Positions 22,467 to 34,900 of a stretch of 64,000 nt of DNA are shown here, in pieces (position 1 is the stretch's first letter; each line of letters starts with the position of its first letter). The stretch comes from Caenorhabditis remanei (Eukaryota; Nematoda; Chromadorea; Rhabditida; Rhabditidae). The stretch spans positions 4,464,001 to 4,528,000 of the forward strand of contig NC_071331.1 in NCBI RefSeq assembly GCF_010183535.1, written 5' to 3'. Both the position numbers and the translations under genes were made by a program. The notes below the pieces were generated by a model. That model was not told the DNA's origin and did no database searches. It saw nothing but the letters and a program-made list of their open reading frames with translations.

Positions 22467-23965
22467 GCCAAAATATAAAAGTTTTTCTGGAAGTTTCTGT
22501 TTTTAGAAGATTCCAGAATGTTTGAATTCCCGCCGAAATTCAAAAGTTTTCTAGAAGTTTCTAGAAAATTCCAGAATGTTTGAATTCCCGCCAAAATTCA
22601 AAAGTTTTCTAGACGTTTCTAGAAAATTCCAGAATATTTGAATTCCCGCCGAAATTCAAAAGTTTTCTAGAAGTTTCTAGAAGATTCCAGAATGTTTGAA
22701 TTCCCGCCGAAATTCAAAAGTTTTCTAGAAGTTTCTAGAAAATTCCAGAGTGTTTGAATTCCCGCCGAAATTCAAAAGTTTTCTAGACGTTTCTAGAAAA
22801 TTCCAGAGTGTTTGAATTCCCGCCGAAATTCAAAAGTTTTCTAGAAGTTTCTAGAAGATTCCAGAATGTTTGAATTCCCGCCAAAATTCAAAAGTTTTCT
22901 AGAAGTTTCTAGAAGATTCCAGAATGTTTGAATTCCCGCCGAAATTCAAAAGTTTTCTAGAAGTTTCTAGAAAATTCCAGAATATTTGAATTCCCGCCGA
23001 AATTCAAAAGTTTTCTAGAATTTCTAGAAGATTCCAGAATGTTTGAATTCCCGCCGAAATTCAAAAGTTTTCTAGAAGTTTCTAGAAGATTCCAGAATGT
23101 TTGAATTCCCGCCAAAATTCAAAAGTTTTCTAGGTTTCTAGAAGATTCCAGAATGTTTGAATTCCCGCCAAAATTCAAAAGTTTTCTAGGTTTCTAGAAG
23201 ATTCCAGAATGTTTGAATTCCCGCCAAAATTCAAAAGTTTTCTAGGTTTCTAGAAGATTCCAGAATGTTTGAATTCCCGCCAAAATTCAAAAGTTTTCTA
23301 GGTTTCTAGAAGATTCCAGAATGTTTGAATTCCCGCCAAAATTCAAAAGTTTTCTAGAAGTTTCTAGAAGATTCCAGAATGTTTGAATTCCCGCCAAAAT
23401 TCAAAAGTTTTCTAGAAGTTTCTAGAAGATTCCAGAATGTTTGAATTCCCGCCGAAATTCAAAAGTTTTCTAGAAGTTTCTAGAAGATTCCAGAATATTT
23501 GAATTCCCGCCGAAATTCAAAAGTTTTCTAGGTTTCTAGAAGATTCCAGAATGTTTGAATTCCCGCCAAAATTCAAAAGTTTTCTAGGTTTCTAGAAGAT
23601 TCCAGAATGTTTGAATTCCCGCCAAAATTCAAAAGTTTTCTAGAAGTTTCTAGAAGATTCCAGAATGTTTGAATTCCCGCCGAAATTCAAAAGTTTTCTA
23701 GAAGTTTCTAGAAGATTCCAGAATATTTGAATTCCCGCCGAAATTCAAAAGTTTTCTAGAAGTTTCTAGAAGATTCCAGAATGTTTGAATTCCCGCCAAA
23801 ATTCAAAAGTTTTCTAGGTTTCTAGAAGATTCCAGAATGTTTGAATTCCCGCCAAAATTCAAAAGTTTTCTAGAAGTTTCTAGAAGATTCCAGAATATTT
23901 GAATTCCCGCCGAAATTCAAAAGTTTCCAGATGTTACTGGAAGTTTCTAGAAGTTTCTGGAACTC
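22467..23965 (+). repeat. Heat-shock-element satellite, about 25 copies
   Basis: Tandem array with a period of about 52-59 bp, about 25 copies counted by the TTCCCGCC word. Each full unit contains TTCTAGAAGTTTCTAGAA followed by GATTCCAGAA. That is an uninterrupted run of TTCnnGAA pentamers, six in alternating orientation, the canonical HSF-1 binding arrangement. At least seven copies have lost one pentamer pair (CTAGGTTTCTAGAAG form). HSE-bearing satellites carried by Helitrons have been described in Caenorhabditis, and this array resembles them. I see no Helitron helicase or decisive Helitron termini. The array lies 1.9 kb downstream of the Rho gene and 5.5 kb from the SET gene A start. Confidence 0.9.
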
Positions 23966-24606
23966 TTTTCCAAATTTCTGGAGGTTGCGGCCAAACTGGG
24001 TCAACTTTTATGAAGTATTGTCTTAAGGTGCCAAGGGTGTCACTGCCAAAATCTGGGTCCAGTATTTTCAGTTTGAACCCCCTTTCCCGATTTTTGGGTT
24101 ACTGTAGCTACAGTACGCCTTAAGGGGTATGGCAGTGGAAAATATGCAAAGTGTTCCAAAGAAAAGTACGGGAATACAGAGTTAACAAATTTATCAACGT
24201 ACCCGATCAGTGGGGATATGAACCTTTCAAGATATTCAGGTTCGACTGTTTATGTTAAAAACTCTGTAACTACCGTAATCCTACAGTAACCGGCCCAATT
24301 TTTTTTGGGTCTCATAGTGAGGCGCCAAGGTTGTTACCACCCAAGTCTGGTCTCCCATCGTTCTGTTTGGAACCCTTTTTCATTTTTTGGGTTACGGTAG
24401 CTACAGTAATCCTACAGTAATCTGGTACCTGGGGTCCAAAAAATTGAAGCGCTCGGAGGTTCATGGGTATACCCCCAAACATCTTTTGAAATGGTTCAGA
24501 GAGAAAAAAGTTATTTAGGGAGAAGCGTCGGACGGACAGACAGAACTATTCCATTAGTAGGAAGAAGATAACATTTTCTCTTAGATTAATACGATTTTTT
24601 TTTGTA
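23966..24606. other. Repeat tail downstream of HSE satellite
   Basis: Non-coding. It contains words such as GGTTACTGTAGCTACAGTA (24098) and TTACGGTAGCTACAGTAATC (24402), a style common in dispersed nematode repeats. Absent from the paralogous segment, so part of the same insertion. Right junction near 24600, where similarity to 45265 resumes. Confidence 0.45.
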
Positions 24607-25548
24607 TATTCAAAATTGTTTGACTGATTCAACAATATCACTTTGTTTTTTTTTATTTTTACTGGTCTTGTTATAGGATTTACAGATTAGGCAGCTGCAT
24701 AATGAATCTTTCATAAACAACCGCATGAAAAATGTTTTTTTTCTATGTTCCAAAAAATGGTTGTTGGCAGACACTCAAAAATAAATTGATGCATTGCATG
24801 TCGACGCTATCTGTTTTATTCAACCTCAATTTCATAGTTTCTAAACAAACAGTAAAATTCTCTGTTTTATTACCTGAACTTTCAAAGACAAACAACAGTT
24901 GTGGATTAGCCTAAAAAAATGTAGTAGGTGGAAACTGAGATGACTTTTTGTGAGGAAGTCAACGTAGTACAATGAAATATTTTCCAAATTGTTTATTATA
25001 ATTATTGCAGCTTTAAGATTTTAAAATAATAGCGAGCAATATTCAGAGATGTGCAGGTTCTTTTAACTGTATTGTGAAACGAAAAAGTTTTTTGATGGTT
25101 AATGTAAGCGCTATCAGTTGTGCATATTCCTAGAATTTCAGATAATTCGCAACATGATTCATCTGGAAGAAGACTATTGAACACTCCAATATAATTAGTT
25201 GTCAAAGTGTATCAATTATTTATGTTGGCACAAAAACACCATTAAACGAATCATTGTAATTGTAAAGATTGTCATTTTAATAGGGAATTGCTTAATTAGT
25301 TGATGGGAATTGCTTAATTATAATAGTTGAAATTAGTTGATGACAAAGTTAATTAATGACAAAGTACTGAAACCGATAATGTATTCAAAAAATATTCGGT
25401 CTGAAAAAAACTATAAAGCTATTTTTTATAACGCAACTTATTTATTTAGAAAACAAAACGCTAAGAAAACAAAAAAACGAATAAAGATAACAAAAAGAAG
25501 ATAATTAGAACAGCGATTCAATCAAATCTTTAAATAAATAAAAAACAG
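24607..25548. repeat. Segment A of the duplication, intergenic part
   Basis: Diverged copy of 45265-45700. The shared order includes TTGACTGATTCA, TTATAGGAT and the block with TTTTTTGATGGTTAATGTAAGCGCTATCAG (24-30 residues shared with gaps). No gene is visible. It is the 3' flank of SET gene A. Confidence 0.55.
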
Positions 25549-28500
25549 TTATTTCTTGCCACCTCTGCCTCTTTTTACTTGTTGTAGTCTTGCAGTCTTT
25601 CTTGGCTTCTTGACGGCCGGTGCTCCAGAAACTCCATTTGTCGTTTTGTCCTTGAAAAAATTAAATTGAATACTAGTTTTGACCCAAAAAAGAAAGAATT
25701 TACCTTTAGCTGCTTGACAGCTGCTCGAGTGGGATGCATTGATTGTCCGATGAGTGCAATCGCATCCTGATCGCCCATAGAAATTTGTCGGGCTCTTGGT
25801 GGAGCACAGGCTGCAGGAGGTACAGATGGTCCTGGAGCCGATCGTCGAGGAGCAGCTGGACGGGAAGTTGGAGGAGGTGCGGGAAACGAGCTCGGAGCAG
25901 GACGACGCGTCGAAACTGTAGCCACAAGGGAACACGCCTGACTCGCACGTCTTCGTCGAGTAGTCGGAAGATTGACGACTACTGAAGCAGTAGGAGCTCC
26001 GGGAGGCGCAGGAGCTGAATCCACATTGGTGGCAGCTAGAGCTTCATTATTCTCTCGTTTGCAACTACGTGCATACGCTGCTTGTTCCTGACGTTGGGCT
26101 TTTCTATTCCTCCTTCCGGCTGGTGGGGCAACAGGAGCATTGCGGATAGTTGGAGGAGCAGGTGCACTTCTGGCAGTCGGACGGGTGTGACAGGTGTGAC
26201 GATCGGTTATTGGCGACGTGATAGAGTTTCCAGATCGTGCGTTCTGAAAATAGGGATGGGTTAATTATGCATTAAAATTTCCTGTTTCGACATCATAACA
26301 GAAGTCACTCTCTAGGGACATCACTGATAGTCCGATAACTATTGGCGTAAAGTGCATAAAAATTTACCTGTACTCTGGCTCTGCGACTCGGGGCTCCTGC
26401 TGACTTTTTGGATGCTCGATGGTGCGTTCTGGTCGATGGACCAGCAACAATCACTGGAACAGCAACCTGCTCTGGCTCGGTGAGATCGAGAGCTGCTCGT
26501 CCATTTCCAGCAGATCGCAGACGTCTTCTTGTTGGTGGAGCAGGTGTAGCTACGTCTACTGGAGCTAGAGCCTCCTCTGGTTCATAAGCTGCTGCTTCTG
26601 GAGCATCCATCAATTCTGGAGCAGTTGCTGGATCGGTATTCTAAAAATTGGAATGAGGAAATTTCGGAAACTTTCAGATCTAAAATTGTTCTTGTTACAT
26701 TTTAAAACTTTCTGTTTTAACAGCATAGTAAAAGACAACTTCTTTTTGTCACAGATAGTCTCAGATAGTCAGATAGTTCGGAAACTTTGAGAACTAAACT
26801 TTTTTTCAAATTTTAAAACTTCTGTTTTAACATCATGGTAGAAGTCAACCTGTTACAATTACGGATAGTAATACTTACCTGGAGTCTGGCTCGATGACGC
26901 ATTCTGGTCGGAGAAGCAGGTACAGCATTAAGTCGATCGGCAGCGTCCTCTGCAGCCTCCGTGAGATCAAGAGCTTCTCGTTCAATTCCAGCAGATCGAA
27001 TGCGTCTTATAGTTGGAGGATCAATGGGTATGGCTGGAATATCAGATACGTCCACTGGAGCGGCGGCCTCCTCTGGTTCATGAGCTTTTGCTTCTGGAGC
27101 ATTCATCGGTTCTGGAACATCCATCGGTTCTGGAGCAGTTTCTGGTGCAGGTTCCGGATCGGCATTCTAAAAGCAGAAATGAGCAAAGTGCGACGTGAAA
27201 ATTTCGGGAACTTTGAAATCAATATTATGAAAAAAAAAGCTTACATTTGAACTTATTGATGATGAGGAAGCGGCATCATTTGGTGGTGACACGGCTCTCA
27301 ACGATCTGGGTTCTCGTGGATCATTCACGGCTGGAGCATCTCCAGATGTAGAAGTGTCCCGGTGGAGAGGATCCTCGATGAAAATTACGTCCTGAGCGAC
27401 AGGATTTGGAGTAGTCGTTGGTACTTGAGGAGTGACGGGAATGTTCTGAAAAAAATTTATTTATACTTTTCGATTCTCCTTAATTTTTTATCTTCTACGG
27501 GCTTCTAGAAATCAGACTTACAAAATACCGGGCTGAAAAAGTTGCGTCCCGGCCCGGCTTTTTAAAACTGCAAAAACTCACTTCCTCGTTTTCACGACGG
27601 TTCTCATTTTCACGATTAGAAGTTCCCTGGATCTCAGAGTCCCGTAGAACCGCTGGAGCTTTCGGCGCTTCTGGAGATGTTCGAGCTGAAGCATCGGATG
27701 ACGACGGTCCTGGAGATTCCACCGATTCTGGCTTTCGTGGGACAATGATTTCGATCTCCTCATCGGAATCCGTGAGAGTGACGACGGTTGAGTAAGCAGT
27801 CTGGAAGGAAAACAAATCAATTCATAACCACAAGAAGGAATACTCTTACCGGATTCTCTTTCTGCGCCTTTCTCAATAATCGCTTCTTCTCCAATGGGCA
27901 GTCTTCCGGGTTCGCTTGATGGTGAAGACATTTCAATTGGTCTTTGAAGTCATGGCAGTCCGCCTCGAGAGGCAATGTTACTTCTTCGCCACTCTTCATT
28001 GGTCGCAAAGATTCCACCATCAAATGAAATTCGGTTCCATAGAGATGAACGAGCTAGGAGGACGGCTGGCAGGACCGTCGGATGTATCTTCCGACGGTCT
28101 CCTGTTTCCACACTGCCATGCAGATCGGCTCGTTTCCTGCTCCCAATCTGATGTCTTTGTAGAGGTAATGGGAGTTTTCTCCCTCCATTATCGATCTATC
28201 CTTGACTTGGGACTCCAGATAGATTTCACCCGTAATCTCCAGTATCCACTCGCCCTTTCCAATATCTTCCTTGACCATGACTCCTCGGGTCTTATCGCTT
28301 TCATCGTTGAATCTGGTCTTCTGCTGTTTTCGGAAGGCCAACATTCTCTCGAGATCACCAGCTGGACGTTCAGCGACAAGTTGGGGTTGGAGGAGTCCTT
28401 TGACAATGGGGGTGTACACGTTGACGGCATTTTTGAGAACGTTGTACAAATCACTCTTCTCATTACTGTTCGGAATCTGAAATTGGGAAATGATTGAATT

Positions 28501-29447
28501 GAGACTTAATAGCATGGAGTCAGTTTGGAGTTATAGGGCTTGACCTATATTATTGGAAAGCCGAGAAAACGCTGATTCCAAATATACATTCAATTTTTGT
28601 CCTCGAGGTCTGGTATTCGAGTAAAATAAGGTTAAAGTTAAAAAACCTCTTTATGCCTAAATTTAGAGGTCTAAAGCTCAACGTACCTTTAAACATAGTT
28701 TTAAAGAAAACCCCAGTCAAAATTGCCAAAATCATATTAACACCTTAAAGGGGGACTGCGGTATTCCAAAAATTGAGAAATTTTGATATGAATCGACTCA
28801 AAATTTTGTATTTAGAAAAGAGAAAAGTCTCTTGGAGCCAGGTCCGATAATTTGTCTGAAACGAGTTATGAGGCCTCAAAGTGTCAAAAAAGGGCCTCTC
28901 GCCGTGAACATTTGCCTTATATGAATTTCAAAATTTTTTCATGTTCCGGCGAGAGAATTTTACTTTGAAAATAAGGCAAATCTTCACGACGAGAGGCCCT
29001 TTTTTGACACTTTGAGACATCATAACTCGTTTTAGACTAATTTTCGGACCTGGCTCCAAGAGATTCTTCTCTTTTCTACAAAATTCTGGGTCGATCCTTA
29101 TCAAAAAATCTCAATTTTTGGAATACCGCAGTCCCCCTTGAAGATTAGGTTGAGTTTTCAGTTTTTTGTTCAAAAAGTTTGTCAAAAAATTATACTTTTG
29201 AGTCAAAGGCTGACCCAAAAAAACAAACTTTGTTTCCATCTGTGTGTCGGTGTGTCCGAATGTCCAAAAACCCCAAAACAGTGTCAGAAAGTTGCAAAGA
29301 TTTGAAAATTATCAACAAAAAAAAGTTGCACAAAATTTTTCGCGTGTCACAAAACTTTTCCTAATATTTAAATATAAATTAACTTACCGTGCGAACTCTC
29401 ACTTTGCCGCTTTTCGTGGTGTATTGCATCATCTTGTTAGCAGACAT
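25549..29447 (-). CDS. SET gene A: MLL5/SET-9-like, with in-frame TAG
   Basis: Eight exons: 29388-29447, 27850-28476, 27582-27800, 27245-27445, 26879-27166, 26368-26640, 25704-26243, 25549-25650. All introns are phase 0 with GT/AG ends. The frame is 769 codons if one TAG is ignored. The SET domain lies in exon 2: VKEDIGKGEWILEITG, then YIRRSCQP, then EEVTLPLEADC and a Cys-rich post-SET segment. RRSC in place of NHSC is typical of the MLL5/SETD5/SET-9/SET-26 group, whose members are chromatin readers or weak enzymes. The TAG at 28054-28056 is codon 161, just after RRSCQP, where gene B has GAG. Translation would give 160 aa. The rest is low-complexity: acidic VVTLTDSDEE, duplicated proline-rich exons 5 and 6, and a basic C-terminus. 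Probable recent pseudogene, or truncated allele. Confidence 0.75.
28054..28056 (-). other. Premature TAG in SET gene A
   Basis: Read on the minus strand as TCC-TCC-TAG-CTC. The aligned codons in gene B read ACA-TGC-GAG-CTC. The frame stays open for the remaining 68 codons of the exon and all later exons keep phase, so this is an isolated nonsense change. The neighbouring Cys codon is also changed to Ser. Confidence 0.85.
28744..29143. mobile_element. Palindromic MITE in intron 1 of SET gene A
   Basis: The 400-bp inverted repeat starts CTTAAAGGGGGACTGCGG and ends CCGCAGTCCCCCTTGAAG. Both arms share GTATTCC, CTTGGAGCCAGGTCCG and GGGCCTCTCGCCGTGAA-like blocks. It is absent from the equivalent intron of gene B. 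The target duplication is unclear. Confidence 0.8.
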
Positions 29448-30199
29448 CCTTTTTTAATGAGCTCGTGGAAACACGTAAGTTCTGAAAAAAAGTTCTTGAA
29501 AAAAGGATCAATTAGAAAGAAAAACCGCAGGAGAGAAATAGACGGCAGAACATACATTCAAAAAAAGAAGAGAAACTAATTGTAAGATAAGAATCGGGTT
29601 GGCGGGAGAGACGGACACCCATACCCCCTTTTTCTCTAACCGTCTCTATTACATCACACAGTGTCTAACTGTCCAAGGCACCACCGGTCTGTCAAACAGT
29701 TTTATGTGAAGGGTGTGTTGCGCCCAGCGCGTCGCACCCATCATAAGGGGGCAGTGACTTTTTAGAACACACACGAAGGTTGGCATGGTGCCAAGATGGA
29801 GGGAACAAGAGAGAGCGTCTGGGGGCTACCGCATAGGATCAAGGTTTCAGCGGCGGCTAATCAAAAAGGGTTATAACGATTTCGAAAAATCTCTGAATAC
29901 TTGTTGAGACTGGGCCTTGTCAAAAATGTTCACATTTTCAATGAAAAAAGTGAAACAATGTCAAAAAACGCCTATTTCTCTGCGCCACAAAAATATACTG
30001 TGCTGAAGACTTAATAAATTCCAATGGAACTATCCAAATCTTAATTACGAATAGACAAAATATGATTTTTCCAAAAAAAAAATTCTGAGTTGGACCGTAT
30101 AATTAATATTTCAAAATTATTCGTTTCTTTAACATTTCAGTGATACAGTAGAAAAAGTTACGTTGAAATTTTAGAGCAAAATGAAGAAATAAAGGACTC
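29448..30199 (-). promoter_or_regulatory. Upstream region of SET gene A
   Basis: Reading on the minus strand, TTTTTTTCAG (ends at 29482) lies 34 bases before the ATG and is conserved in gene B, which suits spliced-leader or 5'UTR splicing. The block 29555-29880 is highly similar to 50610-50920, including GACGGACACCCATACCCCC, GCGCCCAGCGCG-like and CACACGAAGGTTGGCAT words. Conservation exceeds that of neighbouring intergenic DNA, so it is probably the core promoter. Confidence 0.6.
29782..29796. promoter_or_regulatory. NFI-type palindrome upstream of SET gene A
   Basis: TTGGCATGGTGCCAA is a perfect TTGGC-N5-GCCAA, the consensus for Nuclear Factor I. It lies 335 bp upstream of the ATG. Gene B has the counterpart at 50842. 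Confidence 0.55.
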
Positions 30200-31905
30200 A
30201 GCTAATCGATTTTAGGCAAAGCGGTTGGGAAGATGATGGTGTGAAGGAGCATAAGGGGAAGGACACCGTTCAGTGTCTCTTTCTCCTGGACCCTCTCTGT
30301 CAATCTGTCTTTTACCAGAGAATGTGTGTGTACACATGTACATAAATTTTCTTAGGACGACCAATACACCTCTTGGCACGTTGCCAAGATCGTGTATTAA
30401 CTGCTTCAAACTGTTTTGATAAACTAAAAAAAGTTATCGGAAGTTTGATGCGTAAATGGAACTATGATTTATCACTATGAAAAAATATTGAGTTTGTGGA
30501 AGAGAACTGGGTGAAACGGAGATGTGTTCAAATTTTAAAAGTTAAATTAATACATTTTTCGAAAACATGGTTACGTAAAAAATAAACGGCGGGACTAATC
30601 GGTGATTGCCGGAAGTCACAACCCTAACTATAATACATTGTGTTGTGGTTTTTTGCAAAATTACATACAGAAATAACACTAAGATTTCTAAAATCCGGCG
30701 TTGAAATGTAGAAACTGAAACCGTGATTTGAAAAAAATTCTAACTGTAACCAAAAAGAAAGCTATTTCAAAAACCCCATTAAAAATAATCAAGTAGCCGT
30801 TATTTAATTCTCGACGTGTTGGCTTTTTGAGTTATAAACTTTAATTCACCACCAATTTAACTTTCGGTGAGACGACCAACACGTTTACTTAGCGTGCACG
30901 GAAAGTTCCTTATCAGTGATGACCTTTTTTCTGTTACAAGACATAAAGATAGGTAATCGCTGGTAACAAACAATGATTAACATGATATTTTAATGAAATT
31001 TGAAATTTTACTCAAACGAGAACACAAATAAGATATAACAGAGACTTTTCACAAAAAAAACCTTATTGAAATGCCGAAACCCGCAAAAAGTCTAAATCTG
31101 CAAGTTTTTAGACAAGAATTTATTGAAAAACGCATTTCCAGCCGTTTTTATGTCTGGAAAAGGAATATTAGATGCATTTTCATCTTTTTCCTCTGTTTTC
31201 AGTCTTTATTAATTATGTTTGAACTTACGGCTATTTACTGATTCACCATTCAGAACCGAAACGCTTTGCTTTTGCCAAAAAAAACTGTTTCAGATCCACA
31301 TTATCTGTGAATATTGTGGCACACTCTCAAAATTGTTCATTTTCCACTGGAAAAGGTAAAATATGATAGATTTTTGGCTGGTACTGTATATAACATTAAA
31401 TTCAAGTACATACCAGGGCAATAAACAAGAAAGTAATAGAAAATTATAGTCAGATAGCAACGGTTTACTTTCTTTCTCCACTGTTTCACCAAAGTGTTAA
31501 TGTGAAAGTCAGACTAATAAGCGGAGATCTCGATAATCCATTATAACGAAGCCAGTTTGTAGTCATGGTGTTGGCGGAGCCTAATTTGGTTCTTCCATAA
31601 TTTTAAGTTCTGTAAGTTGGACTAGCGTCCCCCGCCTCCCGGCGGGCTCCGCAGTACTCGGCTGCGCCTCGTTCGCGGTGCTTTGCAAGTTTTATATTTA
31701 AAAATTAGCTTGCTCGATTTGAAGGAAAATTGAAGAACGTCCAGCTTTTGAGTTCAAAACTATGACACCGATTGGCTTTATTTTTCACTTGTTCGTGCAG
31801 AAAATTCGAAACTTTTACAACCAGTCGGTTCACGTCGTCTAACGGCGACTAAACCTTCTTCTCAACGCCCCCTTCTGGGTTCTACAGTGGATCGTAATTA
31901 AATTT
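30200..31905 (+). repeat. Left arm of large inverted duplication
   Basis: The arm is nearly identical, in reverse complement, to 41030-42735. For example, a 65-codon frame at 30212-30409 is identical in the other arm, and a 63-codon frame at 31290-31481 differs by two residues. The inner end runs into the 119-bp satellite at the same base in both arms. The outer 30200-31000 part is also related, more distantly, to 51960-52680, so it belongs to segment A of the older duplication. Confidence 0.9.
30373..30387. promoter_or_regulatory. NFI-type palindrome, distal, segment A
   Basis: TTGGCACGTTGCCAA, a perfect TTGGC-N5-GCCAA. The diverged copies at 52162 and 56309 keep both half-sites while the five spacer bases change. 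Confidence 0.5.
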
Positions 31906-34900
31906 CTCTATTTTTCCCGAATCCAATGATATCAAAAAATCCTTCACGTCTTCACATTTTAGAAAACGGCTCATAACTTTTTATGACGTGGATCAATCCA
32001 GAAACGGACCACACGTTTAGAATCCTCTATTTTTCCCGAATCTAATAACATCAAAAAATCCTTCACGTCTTCACATTTTAGAAAATGGCTCATAACTTTT
32101 TATGACGTGGATCAATCCAGAAACGGACCATACGTTTGGAATCCTCTATTTTTCCCGAATCTAATAACATCAAAAAATCCTTCACGTCTTCACATTTTAG
32201 AAAATGGCTCATAACTTTTTATGACGTGGATCAATCCAGAAACGGACCATACGTTTGGAATCCTCTATTTTTCCCGAATCCAATGATATCAAAAAATCCT
32301 TCACGTCTTCACATTTTAGAAAATGGCTCATAACTTTTTATGACGTGGATCAATCCAGAAACGGACCATACGTTTGGAATCCTCTATTTTTCCCGAATCT
32401 AATAACATCAAAAAATCCTTCACGTCTTCACATTTTAGAAAATGGCTCATAACTTTTTATGACGTGGATCAATCCAGAAACGGACCACACGTTTGGAATC
32501 CTCTATTTTTCCCAAATCTAATAACATCAAAAAATCCTTCACGTCTTCACATTTTAGAAAACGGCTCATAACTTTTTATGACGTGGATCAATCCAGAAAC
32601 GGACCACACGTTTAGAATCCTCTATTTTTCCCGAATCTAATAACATCAAAAAATCCTTCACGTCTTCACATTTTAGAAAACGGCTCATAACTTTTTATGA
32701 CGTGGATCAATCCAGAAACGGACCATACGTTTGGAATCCTCTATTTTTCCCGAATCTAATAACATCAAAAAATCCTTCACGTCTTCACATTTTAGAAAAC
32801 GGCTCATAACTTTTTATGACGTGGATCAATCCAGAAACGGACCACACGTTTGGAATCCTCTATTTTTCCCGAATCCAATGATATCAAAAAATCCTTCACG
32901 TCTTCACATTTTAGAAAACGGCTCATAACTTTTTATGACGTGGATCAATCCAGAAACGGACCACACGTTTGGAATCCTCTATTTTTCCCAAATCTAATAA
33001 CATCAAAAAATCCTTCACGTCTTCACATTTTAGAAAACGGCTCATAACTTTTTATGACGTGGATCAATCCAGAAACGGACCACACGTTTAGAATCCTCTA
33101 TTTTTCCCGAATCTAATAACATCAAAAAATCCTTCACGTCTTCACATTTTAGAAAACGGCTCATAACTTTTTATGACGTGGATCAATCCAGAAACGGACC
33201 ATACGTTTGGAATCCTCTATTTTTCCCGAATCTAATAACATCAAAAAATCCTTCACGTCTTCACATTTTAGAAAACGGCTCATAACTTTTTATGACGTGG
33301 ATCAATCCAGAAACGGACCACACGTTTGGAATCCTCTATTTTTCCCGAATCCAATGATATCAAAAAATCCTTCACGTCTTCACATTTTAGAAAACGGCTC
33401 ATAACTTTTTATGACGTGGATCAATCCAGAAACGGACCACACGTTTGGAATCCTCTATTTTTCCCGAATCTAATAACATCAAAAAATCCTTCACGTCTTC
33501 ACATTTTAGAAAACGGCTCATAACTTTTTATGACGTGGATCAATCCAGAAACGGACCACACGTTTGGAATCCTCTATTTTTCCCGAATCTAATAACATCA
33601 AAAAATCCTTCACGTCTTCACATTTTAGAAAACGGCTCATAACTTTTTATGACGTGGATCAATCCAGAAACGGACCATACGTTTGGAATCCTCTATTTTT
33701 CCCGAATCCAATGATATCAAAAAATCCTTCACGTCTTCACATTTTAGAAAACGGCTCATAACTTTTTATGACGTGGATCAATCCAGAAACGGACCATACG
33801 TTTGGAATCCTCTATTTTTCCCGAATCCAATGATATCAAAAAATCCTTCACGTCTTCACATTTTAGAAAACGGCTCATAACTTTTTATGACGTGGATCAA
33901 TCCAGAAACGGACCATACGTTTAGAATCCTCTATTTTTCCCGAATCCAATGATATCAAAAAATCCTTCACGTCTTCACATTTTAGAAAACGGCTCATAAC
34001 TTTTTATGACGTGGATCAATCCAGAAACGGACCACACGTTTGGAATCCTCTATTTTTCCCGAATCCAATGATATCAAAAAATCCTTCACGTCTTCACATT
34101 TTAGAAAATGGCTCATAACTTTTTATGACGTGGATCAATCCAGAAACGGACCACACGTTTGGAATCCTCTATTTTTCCCGAATCCAATGATATCAAAAAA
34201 TCCTTCACGTCTTCACATTTTAGAAAACGGCTCATAACTTTTTATGACGTGGATCAATCCAGAAACGGACCACACGTTTGGAATCCTCTATTTTTCCCGA
34301 ATCTAATAACATCAAAAAATCCTTCACGTCTTCACATTTTAGAAAACGGCTCATAACTTTTTATGACGTGGATCAATCCAGAAACGGACCACACGTTTGG
34401 AATCCTCTATTTTTCCGGAATCCAATGATATCAAAAAATCCTTCACGTCTTCACATTTTAGAAAACGGCTCATAACTTTTTATGACGTGGATCAATCCAG
34501 AAACGGACCACACGTTTAGAATCCTCTATTTTTCCCGAATCTAATAACATCAAAAAATCCTTCACGTCTTCACACTTTAGAAAACGGCTCATAACTTTTT
34601 ATGACGTGGATCAATCCAGAAACGGACCACACGTTTGGAATCCTCTATTTTTCCCGAATCCAATGATATCAAAAAATCCTTCACGTCTTCACATTTTAGA
34701 AAATGGCTCATAACTTTTTATGACGTGGATCAATCCAGAAACGGACCACACGTTTGGAATCCTCTATTTTTCCCGAACCTAATAACATCAAAAAATCCTT
34801 CACGTCTTCACATTTTAGAAAATGGCTCATAACTTTTTATGACGTGGATCAATCCAGAAACGGACCACACGTTTGGAATCCTCTATTTTTCCCAAATCTA

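Noticed and set aside
22467..23965. Helitron assignment for the HSE satellite
   Set aside because: The HSE content is suggestive, but I could not find a clear 5' TC end, a 3' hairpin with CTRRT, or a helicase, so the class is left open.
27916..28497. 193-codon plus-strand frame opposite SET gene A exon 2
   Set aside because: It is the antisense of the SET exon. The minus strand shows the SET motifs and matches gene B.
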